A stretch of DNA of 64,000 bases, from positions 4,050,001 to 4,114,000 of the forward strand of contig NZ_CP071321.1 of assembly GCF_017309585.1 (NCBI RefSeq), read 5' to 3'. The position numbers and the translations under genes are program-made. Within the stretch, counting starts at the first letter, position 1, and each line of letters begins with the position of its first letter. The notes beneath the pieces are model-generated. The model ran no database searches. It saw only the letters and a program-made list of their open reading frames with translations, and was not told the origin of the DNA. Below, in pieces: positions 8,461 through 17,366 of the stretch. This DNA is from Nitrogeniibacter aestuarii. GTDB lineage: Bacteria; Pseudomonadota; Gammaproteobacteria; Burkholderiales; Rhodocyclaceae.

Positions 8461-10824
8461 ATGAGCGCCTGGAAGGAGTGGGGTCGAGGTCTGGCCATGG
8501 TGGTCACGGCCGTGCTATTGGCCGCCTGTGCGGCAGACGAATCGGTGACCGAGCCGGTCACCCCAACCCGCTACGACACTCGCCAGAGCTTTCCGGACGC
8601 CGTGTCGTATCAGCAGAGCGTCCAGCCCATTTTCGCCAATCGCTGCATTGTCTGCCACGCCTGCTACGACGCCCCCTGCCAGTTGAAGCTCACCGCCTGG
8701 GAGGGGGTTGCCCGTGGCGGCAGCAAGACGCCGGTTTACGGCCAGCCCCGGCTGAACGAAATCCCGCCGACCCGCCTGTTCGAAGATGCCTCGAAGGCCT
8801 CCCAGTGGCGGCAGATGGGCTTTCATCCGGTGCTGGATGAAAATGCGCCGCCCGGGGGCGATACCGCCGCCCGTTCGGCCAGCCTGATGGCCCGCATGCT
8901 GCGGCTCAAGGCGCAACACCCCGGCCCCACCGCCGGGCCTCTGCCGGCCGAAGACTTCGAGTTCGACATCAATCGCAAGCTCAGCTGCCCGGCGCCGGAC
9001 GAGTTCGAGGACTTCGCCGAGGCGAATCCCGAATGGGGCATGCCCTATGGCTTGCCGGCGATTCCCGCGGACGAGCAGGCCACGCTCATCCGCTGGCTCG
9101 ACCAGGGCGCCCCCGCCGATGCGCTCCCCGAGCTGACCGCGCAGCAGCGCGGTTCCGTGCAGGCCTGGGAGGCGTTCTTCAACGCCGACAGCCTCAAGGC
9201 CCGGTTGATGAGCCGCTACATCTACGAGCACCTGTTCCTGGGGCATCTGTATTTCATTGACGATCCGGAGCGCCGCTACTTCCGCTTGGTGCGTTCGAGT
9301 ACGCCACCGGGCCAGCCGGTGGCGCGCATCGCCAGTCGCCGGCCCCATGACGACCCAGGCGTGCCACGCGTGTGGTACCGGCTGGTGGCGGACAACGAGG
9401 TGGTCGTGGCCAAGACGCACATGCCCTATCGGCTCGACGCCGAGCGCATGGCCCGCTGGCAGGCCCTGTTCATCGACGCCGACTACACCGTGGACGCCCT
9501 GCCCGGCTACCGCCCGGAGGACATCGCCAACCCCTTCCGCACCTTTGCCGCCATCCCCCCGGCCAACCGCTACCGCTTCATGCTCGACGAGGCGGCCTTC
9601 ACCATTGGCGGCTTCATCAAGGGGCCGGTGTGCCGCGGCCAGGCCGCGCTGAACGTGATCAACGATCATTTCTGGGTGTTCTTCGCCGATCCGTCCAACG
9701 ATCTGCGCGATGCCCGCGTGGACGAATACCTGCGCGATCAGGCCACCAACATGGCCCTGCCGACCAACTGGGCGAGCGACCTGCCCCTGGCCATCAACTG
9801 GGTGAAGTACAGCGAGCGCGAAGTGAAGTATCTAGAAGGCCGCTCGCGCTTTCTCGACAAGGTGCTGGACGGCCCGCTCGATCTGGACCTGAACCTGATC
9901 TGGGACGGCGACGGCCGCAACCCCAACGCGGCCCTCACCATTTACCGTCACCTGGACAGTGCCACCGTGCTGCAGGGGCTGGCCGGCGACACGCCCAAGA
10001 CCGCCTGGGTGTTCACCTACCCGCTGCTCGAACGGGTGCACTACCTGCTGGTGGCCAATTTCGATGTCTTCGGCTCGGTGAGTCACCAGCTCGAAAGCCG
10101 GCTTTACATGGACTTCCTGCGCATGGAGGGGGAATTCAACTTTCTCGCCTACCTGCCCAAGGCGCTGCGCAAGCCGACCCGCGACGCCTGGTATCGCGAA
10201 TCCTCCGACGAAGAAAAGAAGTTCATCTACGGCGAGTACGCCTGGCTCAACCACGAGACCGGCATCCACTACCGGAGCGCTCACCCCGAGACCGAGCTGT
10301 TTGAACTGATGCGCGAGCATGTGAGCCCGGCCATCGGCCAGCGCAACCGTATCGAGGCGCTGCCCGACGCGGCGCTGCGTGACGCCCTTGCCCCGCTGGC
10401 GGCACTGACCGGCCAGGCGCTGGCCTGGCTCCCCGAAAACGTCATCCTGCGCATCGACATGCCATCGGGCGAGTCGCAATACATCAGCCTGATGCGCAAC
10501 ACGGCGCACCTGAACGTCTCGCAGATTCTCGACGAGGCCGACCGGCTCGACCCCGATCGCAACACCCTGTCGCTGGTGCCGGGCGTGGTGGGCGCCTACC
10601 CGAACGCGCTCTATCACATGGCCCTGCACGAGCTGCCCGCCTTCATCCCGGCGGTGGCATCGCTCGACTCAGAAGAAGCCTACAGCCACCTGGCGGCCCG
10701 CTACGCCATTCGCCGCACCGCGCCGGCATTCTGGACCGAGAGCGACGCGCTGCATGCGGCGTACCGCAAGCTCGCCCCCATCGAGGCCGGCATGCTCGAC
10801 TACAACCGGCTCGAGAACCGCTAA
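8461..10824 (+). CDS. cti: Fatty acid cis/trans isomerase
   Basis: A 787-residue periplasmic haem protein that converts cis- to trans-unsaturated acyl chains in membrane phospholipids in response to solvent or heat stress. The N-terminus is a lipoprotein-like signal peptide ending LLAACAAD. A c-type haem site CIVCHACYDAPC at residues about 62-73 is the Cti hallmark. The remainder matches the long Cti domain, including WRQMGFHPVLDE and the C-terminal YNRLENR. Start ATG 8461 is preceded by CAGGAG. Its stop overlaps the stop of the convergent hydrolase gene by four bases. Confidence 0.95.
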   Translation: MSAWKEWGRGLAMVVTAVLLAACAADESVTEPVTPTRYDTRQSFPDAVSYQQSVQPIFANRCIVCHACYDAPCQLKLTAWEGVARGGSKTPVYGQPRLNEIPPTRLFEDASKASQWRQMGFHPVLDENAPPGGDTAARSASLMARMLRLKAQHPGPTAGPLPAEDFEFDINRKLSCPAPDEFEDFAEANPEWGMPYGLPAIPADEQATLIRWLDQGAPADALPELTAQQRGSVQAWEAFFNADSLKARLMSRYIYEHLFLGHLYFIDDPERRYFRLVRSSTPPGQPVARIASRRPHDDPGVPRVWYRLVADNEVVVAKTHMPYRLDAERMARWQALFIDADYTVDALPGYRPEDIANPFRTFAAIPPANRYRFMLDEAAFTIGGFIKGPVCRGQAALNVINDHFWVFFADPSNDLRDARVDEYLRDQATNMALPTNWASDLPLAINWVKYSEREVKYLEGRSRFLDKVLDGPLDLDLNLIWDGDGRNPNAALTIYRHLDSATVLQGLAGDTPKTAWVFTYPLLERVHYLLVANFDVFGSVSHQLESRLYMDFLRMEGEFNFLAYLPKALRKPTRDAWYRESSDEEKKFIYGEYAWLNHETGIHYRSAHPETELFELMREHVSPAIGQRNRIEALPDAALRDALAPLAALTGQALAWLPENVILRIDMPSGESQYISLMRNTAHLNVSQILDEADRLDPDRNTLSLVPGVVGAYPNALYHMALHELPAFIPAVASLDSEEAYSHLAARYAIRRTAPAFWTESDALHAAYRKLAPIEAGMLDYNRLENR

Positions 10825-11519
10825 GCCGACCCGACCCAGCCGCGCAGAATGGCGGCCAGCGCGTCCGCTTGGGACAGCGGCAGCATGTGCCCGGCCCCCT
10901 CGAAGGCATGCGCCCGCACGCCGGCACCATCGCGCAAGAAGCGCTCGCGCCAGCGGGCGTCGAGCATGGGATCGTCACGGCTGAAGACGAGATCGATGGG
11001 GATGCCCGCAGCGGCCAGCGGCGCGGCCAGGTCTGCGCGCTCGGTGGTGACACGCAGCTGGTGCATGAGCACCGTGCCCCCCAGGGCAGCATCCATGGCC
11101 AGTATCGTGTCGACAATGCGGGCCTGCTGCGGCCCATCGCCCGCCATGGCAAGCGCCTTGGTGCGGCTCAGCCCCTTGTAAGTGTGGTGCTCCAGCCAGG
11201 CCATGGCCGCCAGCCGCTGGGTGCGCTCGCTCGCCACCAGCGCGCACGGGGTGCTCGACACCAGCATGAGCCGACCAATCCGGGCCGGCTGTGCTGCCAG
11301 CACGGCAGCACTCAGGTAGGCGCCCAGCGAAAAGGCCGCCACCCACGCGCCCGGCCCCTCGATACGCTCGGCCAGTGCGGCCACCGTGGCGGGCTGATCC
11401 GCTTCGAGCGGGATGTCCACATGCACCGGTTCGATCACCTCGGAGACGCGCTCGACCACCGGCGCCCACAGGGCCTCGGTGCACATGGTGCCGGGGATGA
11501 AATGGACGCGCGGCCTCAC
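10821..11519 (-). CDS. Alpha/beta hydrolase
   Basis: A 232-residue protein read from GTG 11519 (VRPRVHFIPGT); longer frames run into the upstream gene. The early HFIPGTMCTEALWAPV segment supplies the oxyanion-hole strand, AAFSLGAYLSAAVL is the nucleophile elbow (Ser in AFSLG, with Ala replacing the first Gly), FSRDDPMLD supplies the acid and GAGHMLPL the histidine. Its substrate is unknown; small esterase-like folds of this type are common. It starts 16 bases after the stop of the upstream Cys-rich protein gene and is probably the last gene of the cluster running from 14451 to here. Confidence 0.75.
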   Translation of the reverse strand: MRPRVHFIPGTMCTEALWAPVVERVSEVIEPVHVDIPLEADQPATVAALAERIEGPGAWVAAFSLGAYLSAAVLAAQPARIGRLMLVSSTPCALVASERTQRLAAMAWLEHHTYKGLSRTKALAMAGDGPQQARIVDTILAMDAALGGTVLMHQLRVTTERADLAAPLAAAGIPIDLVFSRDDPMLDARWRERFLRDGAGVRAHAFEGAGHMLPLSQADALAAILRGWVGSA

Positions 11520-11535
11520 GCGGTGCTCACCGGGT

Positions 11536-11823
11536 TCAGCTCGGCTCGATGGTGTGCCGCGCGACCGCTTCGGCATAACACTGCACACAGACGATGGCCA
11601 GATCGTTGAATTCGCGAAAGGCCTCGGTCATGCCGTCTTCTTCCATGAACTTCTCTTCGCAGTCGTAACACCAGGCCTGCAGGTCGTCCGGGTCGTCGCT
11701 GTTCTCGATGACACCGCGCGCCGGCCCGTCGGTCGCCAGCATGTGCCGGCAGATCACGGCAGCCACGCGACGACCGTGGTCACCGCAATTGACCATCAAC
11801 ACATCGCCTTCACTGTCGTCCAT
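11536..11823 (-). CDS. Small cysteine-rich hypothetical protein
   Basis: A 95-residue protein starting at MDDSEGDVLM with GGAGG upstream (ggagggtgaagcgcATG); a GTG at 11832 would overlap that site. It contains paired cysteines, CYDCEEKF and IVCVQCY, plus NCGDHG and CRHML at the N-terminus, suggesting a zinc-binding or zinc-ribbon-like fold. Its frame overlaps the 3' end of the DM13 gene by 14 bases, so it belongs to the same transcript. It is not recognised beyond this. Confidence 0.65.
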   Translation of the reverse strand: MDDSEGDVLMVNCGDHGRRVAAVICRHMLATDGPARGVIENSDDPDDLQAWCYDCEEKFMEEDGMTEAFREFNDLAIVCVQCYAEAVARHTIEPS

Positions 11824-12301
11824 GCGCTTCACCCTCCTGATACCGGGCGGCCGAAATGAATTCGCCGAAGGTTTCGCACCACACGATGGCGGTGCGGTAG
11901 GCGCCCACGTCGATGCTCGGCGGGACGGCGACGATGAAGTTCTTGAAGGTTTTCACCTCGCCCACCTGCACCATGGTGTGCTTGAGCCGTTTGAAGTCCG
12001 CCTCGGTTTCGACGAACTGCGGCGACAGGTACAGCCGGTAGTCCGGCCCCGGCGCAATCTCGCCCGCCAGGCCGATGCGCTCGTTCGACACCGACAGTGT
12101 GCCCTCGCCCCAGTGCAGCGCATCGCTGTCCTTGAGGTCGCGCCGGAACGTGCCGGTAAACCGGGCGGCCGCCGCTTGCGCCTGCACGTCGGCTGGTGAC
12201 GGTGGCGGGGGCGCAATGAGAATGGGGAGTGCGTAGATCCCGGCGGCGAATCCCACCACCAGCATCAGCCCGTGCGAGACAACGAGCAGGAGTTTTTTCA
12301 T
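11810..12301 (-). CDS. DM13 domain protein, membrane-anchored or exported
   Basis: A 163-residue protein read from MKKLLLVVSHG. A single N-terminal hydrophobic segment (residues about 3-30) is a signal anchor. A DM13 domain follows, with FTGTFRRD, LSVSNERIGLAGEIAPGPDYRLYLSP, VKTFKNFIVAVP and the diagnostic cysteine in TAIVWCETFGEFISAARY. DM13 domains are proposed to take part in redox or electron transfer through that conserved Cys. It overlaps the Cys-rich protein gene downstream by 14 bases. Longer in-frame starts up to 12361 lack a ribosome-binding site and would displace the signal anchor. Confidence 0.82.
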   Translation of the reverse strand: MKKLLLVVSHGLMLVVGFAAGIYALPILIAPPPPSPADVQAQAAAARFTGTFRRDLKDSDALHWGEGTLSVSNERIGLAGEIAPGPDYRLYLSPQFVETEADFKRLKHTMVQVGEVKTFKNFIVAVPPSIDVGAYRTAIVWCETFGEFISAARYQEGEAHGRQ

Positions 12302-12367
12302 CGGGCATGCCCCGGGCATCGGAGAAGCCCACAGCCTAGCGCCGGCGCCCGGCCACGACAAGCCGCC

Positions 12368-12610
12368 TCAGCCGGTCTTGATCTCCCGGTAGCGCTGCTG
12401 GCCCTTGAGCCGCTGGGCGCGGATCACGTGAATCTTCTGTTCCAGGCGCTGGCGCGCCCGTTTGCCCTCAGTCTGCATCAGCCGCGCTTCGAGTTCGCGC
12501 TGTCGGGCCTTGAGCGCCTTGATGGCCTTGCAGATCTTCTTGCGCGGGGTGTCCTCAAGCGGGCCGCGCAGCAGCGCACGCAATTTTCCGAGCATTTTCT
12601 GCGTCTTCAT
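12368..12610 (-). CDS. Small basic coiled-coil protein
   Basis: An 80-residue, Lys/Arg-rich, helical protein with no recognisable family. ICKAIKALKARQRELEARL followed by a second long charged helix suggests a short coiled coil. Its ATG overlaps the stop of the Na/Pi cotransporter gene (ATGA, 4 bases), which makes it a genuine coupled gene rather than a chance frame. Its role is unknown; coupling suggests an accessory to the transporter or its PhoU-like domain. Confidence 0.6.
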   Translation of the reverse strand: MKTQKMLGKLRALLRGPLEDTPRKKICKAIKALKARQRELEARLMQTEGKRARQRLEQKIHVIRAQRLKGQQRYREIKTG

Positions 12611-14451
12611 TTTGCGTGCTCCACATGACTGGGCGCACGCTCCGGTTCGTCATCGATCCGGTCAAGCACGGCCTCCACCTCGTCTGCACTGAGGGTCAGG
12701 TCCGTGGGCAGACGCTCGGGGGAATCGAGCGCCTCGACCAGGGCCGTGGCCATCCCCAGCAGATGCGTCATCAGATCGTGTGCGTAGGCACTGTCGTTCA
12801 TCAGCGAGGTGGCCATCTGCGGCGTGATTGCGCCCTCCCGGATCAGGGAGGCCACGGTGCGCTGGCCGTGCCGGCGCTCGTCCGCCAGATGCACCTTAAG
12901 CGCGTCGAGTGACAGTTGTGTGACGGCGTCTTCATCGTCGCTGCGCAGCACCGCCAGCTCACGCAGCATTTCGCCCACATTGATGCGCAGCCGGTTGTAT
13001 TCCCTGCGGATGTGGGTGTTCTGGGCGGCGGTGTAGTGCACCAGGTTCTTGCGCAGGTGCTTGGTGGCCTTGATGGCCGCAATCAACTCCATGTTGGCCT
13101 GCCACACATGCTTGAAGCGCTGTGCAAGCGACTCATGCATGGGCTTGGCGGTGGCCTGCGTGTAGAAGGCCATGTTGGCGCTGTAGATATCCTTGATGAC
13201 CAGCTCGTACTGACGCCCGATGTCGATCTCGATCTCGTCCGCCTTCGGCTCGAGCAGCGTCTGCAGATCGCGCCCGGAGGTGACGTCCGAGCGGGTCAGG
13301 TTCATGCCGTGGGCAATCAGGGTGAAGGCGTTATCGAACAGGTGAAGCGTCTCGCGTCGCAAGGCCGTGATCGCCACCTCCGGGAACTCCAGCGCAGTCG
13401 CACTCAGGAAACGCGGCTGGTCGCGGGTCACGACCTTGCCCTTGATCGACACCGTCAATTGCTCGGCCAGGCGGCCGATGAAGGGGGTGAACAAGGCCAC
13501 CCCGACCCCGTTGAACACCGTGTGGAAGACCGCCAGCTTGAGCGTGTAATCGTCAGCCGCAATGCCCACCCCACGGCTGATCGCATCGACCGCCATCACG
13601 AACACCGGCATCATCACCAGCGCAATCAGTCCGGTCGCCACATTGAAGAGCAGATGTGCCGCTGCCAGCCGCTTGCCCTCGACCGGCGCGCCGATGGCGC
13701 CGAGCAAGGCCGTGATGGTCGTGCCAACATTGGCCCCCACCGCCAGCGCCAGCGCGTTCTCGTAGGTGGTCTGTCCCGCACCCAGGGCGGTGATGATCAG
13801 CACCATGGTCGCGTGGCTCGACTGCATCACCACCGTGGCAATCACCCCGAACAGGGTGAACACGGCCAGGCCGGCGATGCCGGTCATCGCGTAGCGGGTC
13901 AGATCCAGTTCATTGGAAAAGCCCGCAAAACCTTCTTTCATGAAGTGAATGCCGAGAAACAGAAAACCCAGCCCCACCAGAATCCAGCCGATACCCTTGC
14001 TCGCGCGCGCCTCGCGCAACAGCATGAGCACCCCGAAGATGAGCATCGGCATCGCGTAGGCCGAGATCTTCACCTTCAAGCCGAACCCGGCCACCAGCCA
14101 CGCCCCGGTGGTGGTCCCCAGGTTGGCCCCGAAGATGATCCCGATCCCCTGCGCCAGCCCGATCAGCCCCGCGCTGAGAAAACTGATGGTGATCACCGAC
14201 ACCAGCGAGGACGACTGCATCAGCGTGGTCGTCACCACCCCGAAGCCCAGGCTCTTGGCCACCGTGTCGGTCGTGCGCCGCAGAATGCCTTCGAGCGTGC
14301 CCCCCGAGAACGCCTTGAAGCCCTCCTCCATACACAGCATGCCGAACAGGAATACGGCCACGCCCGAAGCAATGTCGGTAAAGGTGGAGCTGGTCCACAG
14401 CCCCCAGGCCAGCGCGGCGAAAACGACGGCGAGGGTCAGGCGGTTAAGCAT
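12607..14451 (-). CDS. Na/Pi cotransporter family protein with PhoU-like domain
   Basis: A 614-residue inner-membrane protein. Residues about 1-330 contain 8-10 hydrophobic segments with the duplicated QSS signatures of the NptA/PNaS family (TTLMQSSSLVSVITI and TVVMQSSHATMVLII) and GANLGTTTGAW / GANVGTTITAL repeats. The C-terminal 270 residues form a soluble helical PhoU-like region. It imports phosphate with sodium; the PhoU-like tail probably regulates flux. It heads a minus-strand run of five genes (through 10821), the first two overlapping by 4 bases. A PiT-type transporter elsewhere in the window (38.7 kb) gives a second phosphate uptake route. Confidence 0.9.
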   Translation of the reverse strand: MLNRLTLAVVFAALAWGLWTSSTFTDIASGVAVFLFGMLCMEEGFKAFSGGTLEGILRRTTDTVAKSLGFGVVTTTLMQSSSLVSVITISFLSAGLIGLAQGIGIIFGANLGTTTGAWLVAGFGLKVKISAYAMPMLIFGVLMLLREARASKGIGWILVGLGFLFLGIHFMKEGFAGFSNELDLTRYAMTGIAGLAVFTLFGVIATVVMQSSHATMVLIITALGAGQTTYENALALAVGANVGTTITALLGAIGAPVEGKRLAAAHLLFNVATGLIALVMMPVFVMAVDAISRGVGIAADDYTLKLAVFHTVFNGVGVALFTPFIGRLAEQLTVSIKGKVVTRDQPRFLSATALEFPEVAITALRRETLHLFDNAFTLIAHGMNLTRSDVTSGRDLQTLLEPKADEIEIDIGRQYELVIKDIYSANMAFYTQATAKPMHESLAQRFKHVWQANMELIAAIKATKHLRKNLVHYTAAQNTHIRREYNRLRINVGEMLRELAVLRSDDEDAVTQLSLDALKVHLADERRHGQRTVASLIREGAITPQMATSLMNDSAYAHDLMTHLLGMATALVEALDSPERLPTDLTLSADEVEAVLDRIDDEPERAPSHVEHAK

Positions 14452-14635
14452 GGGGGCCGGGTGCGGCGGGAATGGAAAGGGAGCGCTTCATCCATGTGCG
14501 GATGATAGGAGGGTGCGCTGACAGGCGCCAGCATGCACTGACCGACAGCTGCCCGGCGAGATGGGTGCCCCACCGGAAACGCGATCGCGTGCAATAACCG
14601 GGCAACCCGATTGATCCGTGGGGCGGTCGAATGAC

Positions 14636-15007
14636 CTATCGCGATTCGCTCGATGCCTCGTTGAACAAGACCTTGTTCGAAAACGGATCAGTCACCGTGA
14701 AACACCGTCCGCCCCAGGGCGCCTGCTCGATACCGGGCTTGCAGTAGGTGTATTGCCGCGAGGAGACCTCGCGATACAGCGCGTCGAGGTCTTCGACATC
14801 GACGAAGACCTTGCTCCCGGGCGTGCAGTCACCCGAATGCTCGCTCAAATGCAGCACCAGATCGCCCTTTGACACCTGCATGTAGATCGGAAAGCCCGGC
14901 TCGAACCGATGCGCCCAGTCCAGTTTCATGCCCAGAAAGCCCAGATAGAAATCCTTGGCCTTCTCTTCATCAAAGATGCGGAGAATCGGTATGACCTGAC
15001 ATTTCAT
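14636..15007 (-). CDS. Glyoxalase/bleomycin-resistance superfamily protein
   Basis: A 123-residue VOC-fold protein starting at MKCQVIPIL with GAGGTGAGC just upstream; longer frames to 15127 are rejected. The two beta-alpha-beta-beta-beta modules are visible: ILRIFDEEKAKDFYLGFLGM with DWAHRFEPGFPIYMQVSKGDLVLHLSEH, then KVFVDVEDLDALYREV with WGGRCFTVTDPFSNKVLFNE. This resembles bleomycin-resistance/glyoxalase superfamily proteins that bind or modify small molecules; the actual ligand is unknown. It is a single-gene unit. Confidence 0.82.
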   Translation of the reverse strand: MKCQVIPILRIFDEEKAKDFYLGFLGMKLDWAHRFEPGFPIYMQVSKGDLVLHLSEHSGDCTPGSKVFVDVEDLDALYREVSSRQYTYCKPGIEQAPWGGRCFTVTDPFSNKVLFNEASSESR

Positions 15008-15160
15008 GCTCACCTCGTGACCCTCAATTGACATCGCGTGATATTCCCGAGAAACGGTCTGATCAGGGCGAGTGGGGGCAAAACGACGGATATCGAAGCC
15101 GTGTTGGGTCGGCCCAAAGCTACACACTCCCAGACTACGCCATGCCCCACATGTCGTGCA

Positions 15161-15628
15161 TCACGCCGGCTCGCTCTTGAAGCTTGATTCGCAATATTGC
15201 TTGAGGCCAGCCAGACGCTTTCTCGTGGTCCAGGAAAAGTAGGCGGAGGCAATTCGGTCTCCAGCCCACGCGAACCAGGCCGGTCGTGTCGAGATCGAAT
15301 ACCGAAATTTCACGATCGTGCCTGCGTCCCCCGCGCACTCGAATATCCAGGAACCCGCAAAGCGCTTCAGCAAGGCGGGCCCTTTGATCATCTTGATTGC
15401 AGCCCGCTGCGGGGGTGCGATCTGGACAAACTCAACCCACATTTTCATGCCCAGTTTGGATCTTACGAGTACCTGGGAACCGATGGCCGGCGGACTCATG
15501 GAGCCGCGAACCACTTCGATGGACTCGGGAAACGGATCCCATTCATAGCGGACGCCGTAGTCTTGCGACACTTGGTAAACATGCTCGACCGGCGCGCTGA
15601 TGGCGATGCATTGCTCGATGATGGCCAT
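15161..15628 (-). CDS. SRPBCC family protein
   Basis: A 155-residue cytoplasmic SRPBCC (polyketide cyclase/dehydrase-like) protein read from MAIIEQCIAI. The N-terminal strand-helix pair ISAPVEHVYQVSQDYGVRYEWDPFPE, central VEFVQIAPPQRAAIKMI and GSWIFECAGDAGTIVKFRYSI strands, and a C-terminal helix with TRKRLAGLKQYCESSF fit the helix-grip fold. A longer frame to 15700 has no supporting signal. Function is unknown; it lies between a glyoxalase-like gene and a small membrane protein gene on the same strand, separated by about 150 bases each. Confidence 0.75.
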   Translation of the reverse strand: MAIIEQCIAISAPVEHVYQVSQDYGVRYEWDPFPESIEVVRGSMSPPAIGSQVLVRSKLGMKMWVEFVQIAPPQRAAIKMIKGPALLKRFAGSWIFECAGDAGTIVKFRYSISTRPAWFAWAGDRIASAYFSWTTRKRLAGLKQYCESSFKSEPA

Positions 15629-15779
15629 GGAAGACGTCTTGAAAGTAGCGACAAAGCGCGCTTGATCAGAAACAGGGACTTGATTTCCCGAAGGCAGCAA
15701 TCCGGTGGCAGTTTGAAGTGATGTCTCGTTTTGACCTCAAGTAACACCAAAGAGTGGCGCGCTGGGCCACGATCATGCC

Positions 15780-16139
15780 TTACGCAGCCATCAAGAGACC
15801 GAACTTGTACAAGCCCTGGAGCACCGCCAGCTGGATCGCAACGATCAGGAACGTGAGAAGGAAAGCGCCAAGAAACGAAGGGCGTAAAACGAGCCAGTAG
15901 ACAACAGAAATGGCGACGTAAGGAGCGAGAAGCCCTGCAAACCCGGGAAACGCATAAAAGGATGCAGCGGTCGCGATGACCCCGAAGAACACTGCGATTG
16001 CGCTGGACACCAGCGTTGTGTTCTCCGCACCGATGAGGCTGGCCCCGACTTTGACGGGAATCACCGTCGTGAGAAGCAAAAGCACCCCCAGGACGAGCAG
16101 CGAATTGCTTGAGTAGTGAAGATTGATTGCTGATTCCAT
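15780..16139 (-). CDS. Small integral membrane protein
   Basis: A 119-residue protein from MESAINLHYSS, with GGAAGGAAACAG before the start. It is almost entirely hydrophobic, with four predicted membrane spans (NSLLVLGVLLLLTTVIPV, TTLVSSAIAVFFGVIA, GLLAPYVAISVVYWLVL and GAFLLTFLIVAIQLAVL). No family is recognised. The surrounding 200 bases upstream are less GC-rich than the neighbourhood, and the coding style is weaker than for flanking genes, so this may be an acquired or poorly conserved gene. Confidence 0.6.
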   Translation of the reverse strand: MESAINLHYSSNSLLVLGVLLLLTTVIPVKVGASLIGAENTTLVSSAIAVFFGVIATAASFYAFPGFAGLLAPYVAISVVYWLVLRPSFLGAFLLTFLIVAIQLAVLQGLYKFGLLMAA

Positions 16140-16336
16140 CTGTTTCCTTCCTGAGGACATTCCGTCTGCGAAATTCTCGGCACGCCGCGGCCCTCGCGAT
16201 GACGCCATCAGCCGTCCCGGGAACGCGAGTCATTGCGGCTTCGCTCGACTCGCGGCGCACGACGCAATACTAAACAACCCCTTCGTCATACGCCATTCAA
16301 ATAATCATGCTGCCGAAAAAGTGCCAGTGAAAAGTC

Positions 16337-17263
16337 TCACTGAAGCGAACGGGCAGCGCTCCTGACGGAACATTCCGCATCTACGACCTCTCGGGCAATC
16401 TCCACCAATCTCGCCACCCCCCGCCCCGCGAAGTCCGGCTCCGCCATTACCAGATAAAGCGTCACCTTCATCTCACCGCCATCGCGCATCTCCAGCGGCG
16501 CGAGCTCACCTCGCGCCAGCGCCCACCGGATGTGCTCTTCCGGCAACCATGCAAACCCATGACCCGAGGCCACCGCGTCGATGGCACTGGCCATCTGGCT
16601 GAAGGTCCATCGCTGTTCGACTTCCACCGACCGGGTTTTCCGGTCGCGGGTGGTGCCGCTGTCACGCACGACGATGTGGCGGTGGCGTTTAAGGTCACTG
16701 CCGGTGACCGGTCGGCCGAGGGCATGCAGAGGGTGGGACGGGTGGGCGACCGGGATGATGCTCAGGCTCATGAGCGGGTGGCCGAAGAAGCCGGTCGGTA
16801 CATGGGGGGTGATGGCGATGTCGGCCTGGCCGGCGAGCAGCGCTTCGGTGGTGCCGTGGAGGACGGATTCGAGGACTTCGACGCGGGTGTCGGGTGCCTC
16901 TGCGCCGAAACGGGCCAGGCATTTGAACAGCAGCCAGGTGGGGAACAGCACTTCGGCGGCGAGCCAGATTTCCGGCTCCCAGCCGGCGGAGAGGCTGCGG
17001 GCCGACTTTTCCAGCTGGGCGGCTTCATCCACCAGCACGCGGGCGCGGCGGTAGAGGAGCTGGCCGACCTCGGTGAGCTGCGCGCGGCGCCCGACCAGTT
17101 CGAAGGCTTTCACGTTCAGTTGCGCTTCGATGCGCTGCACCGCGTAGGTCACGGCGGACTGGCTCTTGTGCAGTGCTTCGGCGGCCTGGGCGTAGCCACC
17201 CGCCTCGACCACGGTGACGAGGGCGCGCCATTGCTCAAGGCTGATGTGGGGCACAGGCGACAT
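16337..17263 (-). CDS. LysR-family transcriptional regulator
   Basis: A 308-residue protein. The N-terminal winged helix-turn-helix (residues about 8-66) reads LEQWRALVTVVEAGGYAQAAEALHKSQSAVTYAVQRIEAQL. The C-terminal periplasmic-binding-protein-like domain starts near residue 92 (IWLAAEVLFPTWLL) and includes QADIAITPHVP and AVASGHGFAWLPE. It is divergent from the azoreductase-pirin pair across a 103-base AT-rich gap, the usual arrangement for a LysR activator of its neighbour, possibly responding to quinones or other electrophiles. Confidence 0.9.
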   Translation of the reverse strand: MSPVPHISLEQWRALVTVVEAGGYAQAAEALHKSQSAVTYAVQRIEAQLNVKAFELVGRRAQLTEVGQLLYRRARVLVDEAAQLEKSARSLSAGWEPEIWLAAEVLFPTWLLFKCLARFGAEAPDTRVEVLESVLHGTTEALLAGQADIAITPHVPTGFFGHPLMSLSIIPVAHPSHPLHALGRPVTGSDLKRHRHIVVRDSGTTRDRKTRSVEVEQRWTFSQMASAIDAVASGHGFAWLPEEHIRWALARGELAPLEMRDGGEMKVTLYLVMAEPDFAGRGVARLVEIAREVVDAECSVRSAARSLQ

Positions 17264-17366
17264 AGATCAATTCATTCGATAGGAATCGTCAAAATATTCT
17301 GCTTTTTTATCAACCTGTTCAACCTTAAATTCACTCCATACCCCCAACACGTTAAGGAGTGACCCC
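17264..17366. promoter_or_regulatory. Divergent LysR/azoreductase promoter region
   Basis: This 103-base gap is noticeably AT-rich (for example CAAAATATTCTGCTTTTTTATC) against GC-rich flanks and separates divergent genes. It contains near-palindromic ATTCATTCGATAGGAAT, compatible with a LysR binding site, and ends with the ribosome-binding site AAGGAG of the azoreductase gene. No operator has been demonstrated. Confidence 0.5.

Noticed and set aside
12916..14505. 529-codon plus-strand frame over the Na/Pi cotransporter
   Set aside because: Gln/His/Arg-rich shadow of a transporter with clear QSS motifs.
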